Origin: Streptomyces vinaceus
Lineage (GTDB): Bacteria; Actinomycetota; Actinomycetes; Streptomycetales; Streptomycetaceae
DNA length: 64,000 nucleotides
Assembly: GCF_008704935.1 (NCBI RefSeq)
Contig: NZ_CP023692.1
Location: forward strand, 6,859,501 to 6,923,500
Direction: 5' to 3'
Positions 14,830 to 23,240 of the stretch are shown here, piece after piece (within the stretch, counting starts at the first letter, position 1; each line of letters starts with the position of its first letter). The notes under the pieces were generated by a model. The model did no database searches. It had not been told where the DNA came from and saw only the letters and a list, made by a program, of their open reading frames with translations. Made by a program: the position numbers and the translations under genes.

Positions 14830-16233
14830 GTGCGCCGGCGGCGCGGCGGCGGGCATGCGGCCGACGGGCGGGATGGCCGGGCCGGGGGGCAGCAGCTCGA
14901 TGGTCACGAAGGCCACGACGGCGGAGAGGATCGCCACCGGGATCATGTCGGTGCTGCCCAGTACGAGCACCACCATCACCACGCTGCTGACCGGCAGCCG
15001 CATCGAGCTCACGGTGGCGGCGGCCATGCCGGCCGCCAGCCCGGCGCCGACACCCAGCCCCGGCAGCGGGGCGCAGAGGACGCCCGCGGCGGCGCCGAGG
15101 AACAGCGACGGGAAGATGGGACCGCCCCGCAGGCTGCCCAGGCACAGGGAGAAGGCGGCGCCCTTGCAGAGGAGTACGGCGACCAGCGCGCCCACGCCCC
15201 AGGCGTGCGGGTCGGCGGCGAGCTGGCCCAGCGTGGCCTGGCCCGAGGAGGCCACGTCCTCGGGGGAGCGGCCCGTGCCCAGGGCGTAGGCGGCTGCGCA
15301 GACGCCCGCGGCGAGCCCGCAGAGGGCGGTGACGGTCAGCGGCCGTGCGGCGACGTGGACGGCGGTCAGCCGTCCGCCGTACTGGATCAGGTACACGCCG
15401 ACCGCCAGGGCCGCGCCGATGAGGACCGACCAGAGCACGTCACCCGTGTCGAGCCGGGGGAAGTGCAGGCCCGCCCCCTTCAGCGACAGGTCGCCGGTCT
15501 TCAGTCCGGTCCAGCGGCCGAATCCGGTGAACACGAACGAGCCGATGCCGCTCGCCAGCAGCGCCGGCAGCATCACGGCGAACAGCCGGGGCCCACCCAC
15601 CCCCACGACCTCCATCAGCAGCACGGCGGCGATGAGCGGGTTGCCGAAGATGGCGGCGATGGCCGCGGCCGCACCGGCCGCGCCCAGCAGTACGGTACTC
15701 ATCGGTGTTTCCGGGGTTCCCGTGAGGTGCCGCAGGGCGATCGCCAGTCCGCCGCCGAGGGCGATGAGCGGGGCCTCGGGGCCGAGCGTGGCGCCGAGCG
15801 GGAGGCTGAAGACGGCCGCGAGGACCACGCCCGGCAGGGCCGCCGCACCCGGACCCCCGGCGTGCAGACCGGAGGCGGGGATGTGCCCGCCCGCCCCGGG
15901 GAAGCGGGTGACGATCTGCCCGACGCAGACGCCCGAGACGAGCAGCAGAGGGAGCGGCCACCACCACGGCGGCGCGTCGAAACCGGCGGCGTGCGGGAGG
16001 TCCGTCCAGACCAGGTGCTCCAGTTCGTGGAGCCCGGCGAGGAACCAGAAGGCGGCCAGCGAGACCGGGATGCCGACGAGTCCGCAGAACAGCAGCGTTT
16101 TGAGGTACCCCGGACTCCGCAGCAATTCGCTGAGCTTCGTGCCTTCCGCAGGCTGCGACTGCGGCTGGGGTCGTTGCGGCTGCGATGGCGGGTTCGGCTG
16201 CGATTGCGGACTCGGCTGAGTCGGCTGCGTCAT
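14827..16233 (-). CDS. ClC-family chloride channel or H+/Cl- exchanger
   Basis: A 468-residue polytopic membrane protein. After a Pro/Gln-rich cytoplasmic start (residues 1-30, repeated PQSQP units) the ClC core follows, with GAGGHIPASG (selectivity filter variant of GSGIP), GATLGPEAPLIALGGG (the GxEGP-like gate region, here with P-E-A) and GSLRGGPIFPSLFLGAA. The glutamate in LGPEAP is at the gating position, so exchange or gated transport is possible. No CBS domains, which is common in bacterial forms. The stop codon sits on the border of the MITE-like repeat, ending the protein at PPAH. Confidence 0.9.
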   Translation of the reverse strand: MTQPTQPSPQSQPNPPSQPQRPQPQSQPAEGTKLSELLRSPGYLKTLLFCGLVGIPVSLAAFWFLAGLHELEHLVWTDLPHAAGFDAPPWWWPLPLLLVSGVCVGQIVTRFPGAGGHIPASGLHAGGPGAAALPGVVLAAVFSLPLGATLGPEAPLIALGGGLAIALRHLTGTPETPMSTVLLGAAGAAAAIAAIFGNPLIAAVLLMEVVGVGGPRLFAVMLPALLASGIGSFVFTGFGRWTGLKTGDLSLKGAGLHFPRLDTGDVLWSVLIGAALAVGVYLIQYGGRLTAVHVAARPLTVTALCGLAAGVCAAAYALGTGRSPEDVASSGQATLGQLAADPHAWGVGALVAVLLCKGAAFSLCLGSLRGGPIFPSLFLGAAAGVLCAPLPGLGVGAGLAAGMAAATVSSMRLPVSSVVMVVLVLGSTDMIPVAILSAVVAFVTIELLPPGPAIPPVGRMPAAAPPAH

Positions 16234-16291
16234 GGGGCCGTTCCTTCCCGTCCCCCGTCCCTCACCGGTGCGTCCGGTGCCGGGTGCTCGT

Positions 16292-16582
16292 TCAGCCGAG
16301 GAGCCGGCGCTTCTGCTCGGCGAATTCCTCCTCGGTCAGGACTCCCTGATCCTTGAGGGTGCTGAGCTGCTTGAGCTGGTCGATCTTGGCGGTCATGTCG
16401 TCGGCGGGAGGTGCCGCGGGGGCGGGAGGGGGCGGCGGCGCGGCTGCGGCCGGCGGAGCCTCCTGCGGTGCCTCCTGCTGCGCCCAGCGGCCGGCCTGCC
16501 GCCGCGACACCCGGTTGGACACGGCGGTGGCGGTGCCGGCGACGACGGCGGTGCGGGCGATCCCGCGAAGGAGTCCGGGCAT
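16292..16582 (-). CDS. SHOCT domain protein
   Basis: A 96-residue protein: a short basic helix (MPGLLRGIARTAVVAGTATA), an Ala/Pro-rich linker with a run of prolines, and a C-terminal SHOCT domain (IDQLKQLSTLKDQGVLTEEEFAEQKRRLLG). SHOCT is a short oligomerisation or binding module. ATG 16582 is preferred over ATG 16591 because GGAG touches the latter directly but is nine bases from the former. It pairs with the DUF6325 gene upstream, a common two-gene unit in Streptomyces whose role is unknown. Confidence 0.85.
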   Translation of the reverse strand: MPGLLRGIARTAVVAGTATAVSNRVSRRQAGRWAQQEAPQEAPPAAAAPPPPPAPAAPPADDMTAKIDQLKQLSTLKDQGVLTEEEFAEQKRRLLG

Positions 16583-16646
16583 GGTGCTCATCTCCAGGAG
16601 TGCGATGGAGCGGGGGCGGGGCTGTGGGGCGGGGCAGCGGGCGGGC

Positions 16647-17117
16647 TCACGCGTCGCCGGGCGGTGCCTCCATGGCCTCCAGTGACGCGAGCAGCGCCTG
16701 GACGGGAATCCGGCCGGCGGCCACGAGCTGTGCGCCTCCGCGCCGCAGTTCGCGGGCGAAGGGCGCCGCCCACGTGTTCTCGTACACGATGATCCCCGCG
16801 GAGTTGCCGGGTTCCAGGGCGGTGCCGGCGTCGTCGATGTCGCTCTGGTCCAGCAGGCCGGACGAGGCGCCTTCGAAGACGGAGAGGTCGACCTCGTCGC
16901 CGAAGTCCTGCAGCTCCACCGCCGTCACCGATCCGTCCAGGTCCTTGCGGACGAAGACCAGGTCGAAGATGCGGATGATGCCGCGATCGACGAGATCGAC
17001 GAGCATCGGCAGCCCCTCGCCCGTCATCCGGTTGCCCGGAAACTCGATCACGGCGTAGTCCACGGGACCCATGTCGTCGATGCCGCCGAACCCGCCTGAT
17101 TCGACCTCGCTGCTCAT
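16647..17117 (-). CDS. DUF6325 family protein
   Basis: A 156-residue soluble, acidic protein: MGPVDYAVIEFPGNRMTGEGLP, DLVDRGIIRIFDLVFVRKDLDGSV, LEPGNSAGIIVYENTWAAPFARELRRGGAQLVAAGRIP. This is the pattern of the DUF6325 family (related to DUF1269-type membrane-associated stress proteins), usually next to a SHOCT gene as here. AGGAG precedes ATG 17117. Function is unknown; co-transcription with the SHOCT gene 65 bases downstream is likely. Confidence 0.8.
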   Translation of the reverse strand: MSSEVESGGFGGIDDMGPVDYAVIEFPGNRMTGEGLPMLVDLVDRGIIRIFDLVFVRKDLDGSVTAVELQDFGDEVDLSVFEGASSGLLDQSDIDDAGTALEPGNSAGIIVYENTWAAPFARELRRGGAQLVAAGRIPVQALLASLEAMEAPPGDA

Positions 17118-17310
17118 GGCTGCTCCTGTCGTGCTGGGGGAGGGAAGACGTCGCGTCGGCCGCTGGTCCGCGGGCTGGGGGCTCCGGCACGTGAGGGGCA
17201 GGAGGGACGGTCGCCTAAGCCCATTCCAGCACCGGGCGGGCACCTTCGCACATTCGGGAAGTCACCTGCTGAACGCCGGACAAGCCGATCGGCCGATCGC
17301 CGACCGGGCA

Positions 17311-17362
17311 GCGGGTCAGCGGGTCAGCGGGTCAGCGGTTCAGCCGGTCAGCTGGTCAGCTG
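17311..17362. repeat. Short tandem repeat at the end of the GAP-family gene
   Basis: Five to six imperfect copies of a 9-base unit (GGGTCAGCG, drifting to TGGTCAGCT) run across the stop codon of the adjacent gene. The copies inside the gene encode its last Leu-Thr-Ser residues. It is likely a replication-slippage tract. Confidence 0.7.
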
Positions 17363-18079
17363 GTAGAGGCTCTTGGCGGTCAGCCACAGGCCGAGCACCA
17401 GGCAAAGGACCACGATCGCCTGCTGGGCGTGCTCCTTCAGCCATCCGCGCAGACGCAGCAGCCGGGCCTGGGCGACCTCGGGGGCGAACACGATGTACAG
17501 CTCGGCGGCCAGCAGGCTCGCGCTCGCGAGCAGGCAGAACCCGAACAGGGCCACGAAGGTGGCCGGCTGCGAGGTGTTCGCTTCGAGTACGGTCGTCGCG
17601 CCCGCCGCCACCATGCCCCACGGCTGGACGAGTACGGCCAGGCCCGCCGAGGCCCAGAACGAGCCCTCGCCGCGATCACCGGCCGACTCGCCCGTCCCCT
17701 CGCCCGTCGCCCCGCCGGAAGGGCCGCCCCGGACCTCGGGAACCTGCCCCGCTGAGGCATCCGCCGCCGAGGCGTCCCCCGGGGCGGCGCCCGCCCGCAT
17801 GAGGCGGCGGCGGTGGAGGCCGTAGAACACGAGTCCCACGCCGATGGCCAGCTTGGCCGCCAGCCCGGCCACGCCGGGAGGGGAGCGCGGCGGTGGGGGC
17901 TGGCCGTCCGTCACCGCCAGGACGACGGCGATCACCGCGACGAGGCAGGCCAGCCAGGCCAGAATGAAGACGAGGCCCTTCCACACACCCCTGGCGGTCG
18001 ACACCACGAGTGCGAACGCCATCAGGGGCAGCGGGTAGAGCGTGATGGCCAGCGCGATGAGCATGAGGTCGAGAACCAT
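17348..18079 (-). CDS. GAP-family membrane protein
   Basis: A 243-residue protein with about six membrane helices: LMLIALAITLYPLPLMAFALVV at the start, then GLVFILAWLACLVAVIAVVLAV, KLAIGVGLVFYGLHRRR, a Gly/Ala-rich polar loop (about residues 95-140), and three C-terminal helices. This is the layout of the GAP family (Sap/Gap transporters of glycolipid precursors in mycobacteria). A role in exporting a lipid or small molecule is possible but not shown. ATG 18079 is clear. Divergent from the leader peptide and YihY genes. Confidence 0.78.
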   Translation of the reverse strand: MVLDLMLIALAITLYPLPLMAFALVVSTARGVWKGLVFILAWLACLVAVIAVVLAVTDGQPPPPRSPPGVAGLAAKLAIGVGLVFYGLHRRRLMRAGAAPGDASAADASAGQVPEVRGGPSGGATGEGTGESAGDRGEGSFWASAGLAVLVQPWGMVAAGATTVLEANTSQPATFVALFGFCLLASASLLAAELYIVFAPEVAQARLLRLRGWLKEHAQQAIVVLCLVLGLWLTAKSLYQLTS

Positions 18080-18256
18080 GGCGCCCCCATCGTGTGATGG
18101 CGTACGACTCGTGTGATGGCGTACGACGACGACCTGCCACTTCGACCCTACGCAGGGAACCCGTCCTCGACACCTTCGCCCGCCGCCCGACGGGCCCGGC
18201 TGAAGATGCCGCCGTCGACCGCATCCTCCAACCTGGACGCAGACGAAGGAGGGCCC

Positions 18257-18340
18257 ATGACGACGACCGCCCCACCGGTGCAGTCGTGGGCGTACGGCCG
18301 TCCGCCTTCCTCTGCGCCGACCCCCTCCCCGGTGGGCTGA
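18257..18340 (+). CDS. 27-residue leader peptide before the YihY/BrkB gene
   Basis: ATG 18257 has an excellent ribosome binding site (AAGGAGGGCCC). The peptide MTTTAPPVQSWAYGRPPSSA ends PTPSPVG and stops at TGA 18338-18340, overlapping the ATG of the next gene as TGATG. The following gene has only a weak site of its own, so its translation probably depends on reading this small frame. It is Pro/Ser-rich and without charge clusters; it may be a regulatory leader. Confidence 0.5.
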   Translation: MTTTAPPVQSWAYGRPPSSAPTPSPVG

Positions 18341-19272
18341 TGCAGCCCCGCAAGCGCGCGGCTTCCGGGAAGCCCACCCGCGCCGCCTCGCGCGCCACGC
18401 GGTGGCGGACCCGCTCGCGCAACGCCACGGTCGCCGCCCGGCGGCTCCAGCGCCGGGCGGAGACCCGGTTCCCGGTGATCACCCACATCGCGGAGCGCAT
18501 GGTGTCGGTGAACATCTTCGACTCCGCGACGCGGCTCGCCGCGCAGTGCTTCCTGACCGCCGTCCCCCTGGTCTTCGTCGTCGCGTCGCTCGCCCCGGAG
18601 GGCGTACGGAAGCAGATGGCGGCGTCGATCCGCGCCGTGTTCGGGCTCAGCGGCGCGGCGAGCGACCAGGTGCAGGCGGTCTTCAACAGCTCCGACAAGG
18701 AACTCCAGAGCGCGGTGAGCGTCGTGGGCTCCGTCATGGTGCTGCTGTCGGCCACCGCCGTGAGCCGCGCCATGCAGAGACTGTGCAAACGCGCCTGGGA
18801 GATACCGAGGAGCGGGGTGCGGATCGCCGTCTGGCGCTGGCTCGCGTGGATCGCCGGATGGATCTGTCTGCTCGTCGTCCAGGAACCGGTGCGCAGCGGG
18901 TTCGGCGTCGGCCTCTGGCTGGGCATCCCCCTCACGTTCGCCTTCCAGGCGGTGGTGTGGTGGTGGACCCAGCACCTCCTGCTGGGCCGCCTCGTCCCCT
19001 GGCTGCCCCTGCTGCCGGGTGCCCTGCTCACCGCCGGTGCGATGAGCGCCCTGTCGGTCACCGCCGTCTTCTACATGCCGCGCGCCCTCAACCGGGCCCT
19101 CGGCGAATACGGTTCGGCCGGCTCGGTCTTCGTCCTGTTGTCGTGGCTCATCGTGCTGTGCGTGGCCGTCGCCTGCGGTATCACCATCGGCGCCGTCCTG
19201 GCGCAGGAGCCGTTCCTGGCCCGTCGGCTGGGCAGCCCGCTCCCGGACCCGCAGGCGCCCCGGCCGGACTGA
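18340..19272 (+). CDS. YihY/virulence factor BrkB family membrane protein
   Basis: A 310-residue polytopic protein. A basic N-terminus (residues 1-45) precedes about six helices; FDSATRLAAQCFLTAVPLVFVVAS, GSAGSVFVLLSWLIVLCVAVACGITIGAVL are characteristic of the YihY/BrkB fold. The family includes envelope and complement-resistance proteins and inner-membrane lipid transporters; substrate here is unknown. ATG 18340 overlaps the leader peptide's stop codon (TGATG). It is followed 95 bases later by a DUF2252 gene. Confidence 0.87.
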   Translation: MQPRKRAASGKPTRAASRATRWRTRSRNATVAARRLQRRAETRFPVITHIAERMVSVNIFDSATRLAAQCFLTAVPLVFVVASLAPEGVRKQMAASIRAVFGLSGAASDQVQAVFNSSDKELQSAVSVVGSVMVLLSATAVSRAMQRLCKRAWEIPRSGVRIAVWRWLAWIAGWICLLVVQEPVRSGFGVGLWLGIPLTFAFQAVVWWWTQHLLLGRLVPWLPLLPGALLTAGAMSALSVTAVFYMPRALNRALGEYGSAGSVFVLLSWLIVLCVAVACGITIGAVLAQEPFLARRLGSPLPDPQAPRPD

Positions 19273-19367
19273 ACGCCGGCCCCGGGCGCGCCGTCCCGCC
19301 GTACGGCAGCGCCCGGCCAGGAGTGTCATGCTGGGCAGCAGGGGGTGCGGCCTGGAGGTGCACCGCG

Positions 19368-20789
19368 ATGGCAAGGCATGCCGCGAGCACGGAGAAGGAC
19401 ATACGCCGACTGTCCGCCGAGGAGCGTGCCGAACGCGGCCGGGCCGCCCGGCGCAAAGCCCCCCGATCAAGCCACGGGGAGTTCGAGCCGCCCGCGAAGC
19501 GGCAGGATCCGGTGGACGTACTCGAAGGGCAGTCGGCCGGCCGGGTGGCCGACCTGGTGCCGATCCGCTACGGGCGGATGGTGGAGTCGCCGTTCCGGTT
19601 CTACCGGGGCGCGGCCGCCGTCATGGCCGCCGACCTGGCCCGCACACCCGACTCGGGCCTGCGGGTCCAACTGTGCGGCGACGCCCACATGTTGAACTAC
19701 GGCCTGCTCGGCTCCCCTGAGCGGAACCTGCTGTTCGACGTCAACGACTTCGACGAGACGCTCCCCGGACCGTGGGAATGGGACGTCAAACGGCTGACCG
19801 TGAGCCTCGCCGTCGCGGGCAGGGAGAACGGGTTCAGCGAGCGCGAGCGCGCCGTCATCGTCCAGTCCGCGGGCAGGTCCTACCGCGAGCAGATGCGCCT
19901 CTACGCGACGATGGGCAACCTCGACGTCTGGTACGCGCGGATCGACGCGGAGCAGCTGCGCGCGCTGGCATCCACCGAACTGCGCTCGCGCGGCCGCAAG
20001 CAGCTGGCCGAGGTGCTGGAGAAGGCGCGCGGCCGCGACAGCGTCCAGGCCGCCGGGAAGCTCACCGAGACGGTCGCCGGGGAGCGCCGGTTCACGTCAC
20101 TGCCGCCGCTGGTCACGCCGCTCTCGGAGCTGCTGCCGGACGAGGAGCGCAGCGCGCTGGAGGAGCAGATCCGCGATCTGGTCGCCCAGTACGGGCAGAC
20201 CCTGTCGACCGACCGGCGCCATCTGCTGCGGGAGTTCACCGTCGTCGACATGGCGCGCAAGGTGGTCGGCGTCGGCAGCGTCGGCACCCGGTGCTGGATC
20301 ATCCTGCTCCTGGGACGGGACGACGGCGACCCGCTGATCCTCCAGGCCAAGGAGGCGGGGGAGTCGGTCCTCGCCCCGTACGCCGGGCCCTGCGAGCAGG
20401 TCACGCAGGGCGAGCGGGTGGTGGCCGGGCAGCGTCTCATGCAGGCCGCCAGCGACATCTTCCTCGGCTGGCACCGGGTGCAGGGGATCGACGGGCGGGA
20501 ACGGGACTTCTACCTGAGGCAGTTGCGGGACTGGAAGGGCAGCCTTGAGCCGGCGCTCATGCTTCCGCGCGGGATGAAGGTGTTCGGCGACGTGTGCGCC
20601 CGCACGCTGGCCCGGGCGCACGCCCGCTCCGGGGACCGGATCGCCATCGCCGCCTACCTGGGCAGGAGCGAGGTCTTCGACCGGGCCCTGGTGCGGTTCG
20701 CGGAGGCCTACGCCGACCGCAACGAGCGCGACCACGGGGCGCTGGTGGAGGCGGTGGCCTCCGGCCGGGTGGCCGCCGAGTCGGCGTGA
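19368..20789 (+). CDS. DUF2252 family protein
   Basis: A 473-residue protein of the DUF2252 family, a kinase-like/aminoglycoside-phosphotransferase-like fold. Key segments are RMVESPFRFYRGAAAVMAADL, LCGDAHMLNYG, LFDVNDFDETLPGPWEWDVKRL and QAKEAGESVLAPYAG, which match the family's conserved H-N and D-F-D/E pairs. Usual family length is 430-480. Enzymatic role unknown. ATG 19368 has TGGAGG upstream. The N-terminal 45 residues are strongly charged. Confidence 0.88.
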   Translation: MARHAASTEKDIRRLSAEERAERGRAARRKAPRSSHGEFEPPAKRQDPVDVLEGQSAGRVADLVPIRYGRMVESPFRFYRGAAAVMAADLARTPDSGLRVQLCGDAHMLNYGLLGSPERNLLFDVNDFDETLPGPWEWDVKRLTVSLAVAGRENGFSERERAVIVQSAGRSYREQMRLYATMGNLDVWYARIDAEQLRALASTELRSRGRKQLAEVLEKARGRDSVQAAGKLTETVAGERRFTSLPPLVTPLSELLPDEERSALEEQIRDLVAQYGQTLSTDRRHLLREFTVVDMARKVVGVGSVGTRCWIILLLGRDDGDPLILQAKEAGESVLAPYAGPCEQVTQGERVVAGQRLMQAASDIFLGWHRVQGIDGRERDFYLRQLRDWKGSLEPALMLPRGMKVFGDVCARTLARAHARSGDRIAIAAYLGRSEVFDRALVRFAEAYADRNERDHGALVEAVASGRVAAESA

Positions 20790-20865
20790 GTGCCTACGGG
20801 GGAGTCCGGTGGTCCGCGCCGCTCGTCCGCGCGTGGCGACGTAGCGCGTGCCCCACGCGATCCCG

Positions 20866-20899
20866 GTTCGGGTTCCCCGGCGAGCCGGGGAACCCGAAC
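20866..20899 (+). terminator. Hairpin after the DUF2252 gene
   Basis: GTTCGGGTTCCCCGG (20866-20880) and its exact reverse complement (20885-20899) enclose the 4-base loop CGAG. The stem is 15 bp and perfect. No U-run follows, as is common in Streptomyces. It is 77 bases after the DUF2252 stop. The rest of the 272-base gap to the next gene holds no feature I can name. Confidence 0.65.
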
Positions 20900-21061
20900 G
20901 GGTGAGCGCCGCGGACCGCGGCGTACGGGGGCAGGACCTCGGTGGGGGCGCCGTACGGGCGGGCAACGGGGAGGCCCTGCGGGGCCGCTCGACATGCGGA
21001 AGCCGGTGGGCGAGCCAATACTGCTGATCGCGGGCATGGGGCCCGTCTGAAGGAGGCGTCC

Positions 21062-21460
21062 ATGGACGACTACCCGGCACTGAATGTCTTCTGGAGCATG
21101 CTCTGGTTCTTCCTGTGGATCATGTGGCTGTTCCTGCTGTTCAAGATCGTCACGGACATCTTCCGGGACCACGAGATGAGCGGCTGGGGCAAGGCGGGCT
21201 GGCTGATCTTCGTCATCCTGCTGCCCTTCCTCGGCGTACTGGTCTACGTCATCGCCCGCGGCAAGGGCATGACCCAGCGGGACGTCAAGGCGGCCAAGGA
21301 GAACGAGGCCGCCCTCCAGGACTACATCCGCAAGACGGCCGCCACGCCCGCCGCCGGCGGATCGCACGTGGACGAACTGGCCCGGCTCGTCGAGCTGAAG
21401 GACAAGGGCGCCCTCTCCGAGGCCGAGTTCCAGCAGGCCAAGGCGAAGCTCCTCACCTGA
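21062..21460 (+). CDS. PLDc_N/SHOCT small membrane protein
   Basis: A 132-residue protein. MLWFFLWIMWLFLLFKIVTDIF and AGWLIFVILLPFLGVLVYVIARG are two membrane helices in the PLDc_N arrangement; after a charged helix comes a C-terminal SHOCT domain (ELARLVELKDKGALSEAEFQQAKAKLL). GGAGG lies just upstream of ATG 21062. Such proteins are widespread in Streptomyces and unassigned. Its SHOCT half resembles that of the protein at 16292. Confidence 0.86.
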   Translation: MDDYPALNVFWSMLWFFLWIMWLFLLFKIVTDIFRDHEMSGWGKAGWLIFVILLPFLGVLVYVIARGKGMTQRDVKAAKENEAALQDYIRKTAATPAAGGSHVDELARLVELKDKGALSEAEFQQAKAKLLT

Positions 21461-21526
21461 CCCGGGCGGAGGTAGCCTCGGTGACGGGTCCGCAGGGGGC
21501 GGACCCGGGGGAGCGGGTCAGAGATC

Positions 21527-22324
21527 ATGATCACCGAAGTGTCTTCGGCCGTGGCTGTGGCCTTGGCCGTGCTGCTGGCGACCGCCGCCGCGTTACGTTT
21601 CCCGCCCGGTCGGCGGCCGCTGCGCGATCCGGCCCGGCAGCCGCTGACGCCCGTGGAGACGGCGCTGCTGCGCGGGGGCGTACGGGGAGCGGTGCAGACC
21701 GCGTCGGTGGAGCTGTACCTCGTCGGCTCGGTGGAGCCGGCCTGGCGGCAGGCGCTCCGCCGCGATCCCACCAAGCCCCCCACGGGGTGCTCGGACGTGG
21801 CCAGGGCCCTGTACCGGGTGCTTCAAGGGCGGCTGCACCCCCGGCGGCTGGAACGCAATGACCGGGTGCGGGAGGCGACGGCGGCCTTGGCGGGGCGCCT
21901 CGCGCTCGACGGGCTGCTGCTGACGTGCGGGCGCCGGCTGGCGGCGGGGGCGGCGCTGCTCCCGGTGTTCGCCGCCGCGCCGGTGGCGGCTTCGGCCGGC
22001 GCGGGGACGCCGCTCGGGCCGTTGCTGCTGCTCGGGCTGCTCGCGGACGCGGTGGCCCTGCTGCTGTGGCCGTGGACCCGGCGCACCGGCCGGGGCGCCG
22101 CACTCCTCGCCCAGCTGCGCGGGGAGCAGCAGGGAACCCGCCGGCCGACGGAAGCGGAGCCGGCGCGCCTGCTGCTGCACGTCGCCTTGTTCGGCGCTCC
22201 GGCGCTCCGCGAGGGCCTCCCCCGTTTCACCGCGGAGAGCGGCATGCTGAGCCGCCCGCCGAGGGAGCCCATGGACCGGGGCGGCGGTGGCAGGTCCCAG
22301 GAGGCCCTCACCTGCGGGGGCTGA
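21527..22324 (+). CDS. TIGR04222-like membrane protein, TTA codon
   Basis: A 265-residue protein: an N-terminal helix, then LTPVETALLRGGVRGAVQTASVELYLVG, a soluble domain, a central pair of hydrophobic stretches (AAGAALLPVFAAAPVAAS and LLLLGLLADAVALLLWP), and a C-terminal tail ending TCGG. This resembles TIGR04222-domain membrane proteins, which end in a Gly/Cys-rich motif. Function unknown. Codon 23 is TTA (21593-21595), so translation probably needs the bldA tRNA. It follows the SHOCT gene by 66 bases. Confidence 0.6.
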   Translation: MITEVSSAVAVALAVLLATAAALRFPPGRRPLRDPARQPLTPVETALLRGGVRGAVQTASVELYLVGSVEPAWRQALRRDPTKPPTGCSDVARALYRVLQGRLHPRRLERNDRVREATAALAGRLALDGLLLTCGRRLAAGAALLPVFAAAPVAASAGAGTPLGPLLLLGLLADAVALLLWPWTRRTGRGAALLAQLRGEQQGTRRPTEAEPARLLLHVALFGAPALREGLPRFTAESGMLSRPPREPMDRGGGGRSQEALTCGG

Positions 22325-22378
22325 GGGCTGTCCCGTAGCCCCCGGCGGGCGCGCTTGCCCCCCGGCCCGTCGCAGGGA

Positions 22379-23167
22379 TCAGAGGGTCGTGATGAGCCCG
22401 CCGTCGATGGTGTGGTCGGAGCCCGTGGTGTTGCCGGCCCGGTCGGAAGCCAGGAAGAGGACGAGATCGGCGACTTCCTCCGGGCGGGTGAAGCGGCCCG
22501 TGACGGACCGGGCCGCCGCGCCCGCGACGACGTCGTCCGGCGAACTCCCCGTACCGCCCGCCACGGTGGCGGCGACCCCCTGGTCCCCGAGCCAGAGCGC
22601 CGTCTCGACCGGGCCGGGGCTGACCGTGTTGACGCGTACGCCGCGCGGACCGACCTCCTTGGACAGCGCCTTGCAGAAGTTGGCGAGCGCCGCCTTCGCC
22701 GCGCCGTAGTCGATCACCCCGGGGTCGGGCAGGAAGGCGTTGACCGAGCTGACGGTGACGATCGACCCCGCACCGCGTTCCAGCAGGTGCGGGAGGGCGG
22801 CCCTGGTGGTGCGTACGGCGGTCAGGAAGTTGATGTCCAGGGCCCAGGCCCAGTCCTCGTCGGTCAGCGACAGGAACCCGCCGAGCCGCGGCCGGACGGC
22901 GCCGACGTTGTTGACGAGTACGTCCAGCCCGCCGAAGGCGGCGACCGCCTCCCGTACCGCGTGCCCGGGCCCGTCCGCGGTGGCCAGGTCGACCGCCACG
23001 GGACGGACCCGCCCGCCGGCGGCCAGTTCCGTCAGAGGGCCGTCCACCGTACGGGCGGCGGCCACCACCAGCGCGCCCTCGCCGGCGAGCGCCCGGGTCA
23101 CCGCGAGGCCGATTCCCTTGCTGGCTCCGGTGACCAGCGCCACCTTGTCCTTGAGATGCAGGTCCAC
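22379..23167 (-). CDS. Short-chain dehydrogenase/reductase
   Basis: A 262-residue classical SDR. TGASKGIG (residues 13-20) binds NAD(P), LVNNVGA follows, and the catalytic Ser and YGAAK (Tyr and Lys) lie in VTVSSVNAFLPDPGVIDYGAAKAAL. The C-terminus DHTIDGGLITTL is typical. The AAARTVDG segment after strand 2 lacks an acidic residue, suggesting NADP preference. Substrate unknown. It follows the TolB-like and MFS genes on the same strand but is separated from them by 73 bases. Confidence 0.9.
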   Translation of the reverse strand: MDLHLKDKVALVTGASKGIGLAVTRALAGEGALVVAAARTVDGPLTELAAGGRVRPVAVDLATADGPGHAVREAVAAFGGLDVLVNNVGAVRPRLGGFLSLTDEDWAWALDINFLTAVRTTRAALPHLLERGAGSIVTVSSVNAFLPDPGVIDYGAAKAALANFCKALSKEVGPRGVRVNTVSPGPVETALWLGDQGVAATVAGGTGSSPDDVVAGAAARSVTGRFTRPEEVADLVLFLASDRAGNTTGSDHTIDGGLITTL

Positions 23168-23240
23168 GAGCAGGGAGTCTGGGCGAGCAGTGGCCTTCCG
23201 CGGTCCTGACAGGGCCGCGGCGCCGGGCGGTGGCCCCTGT

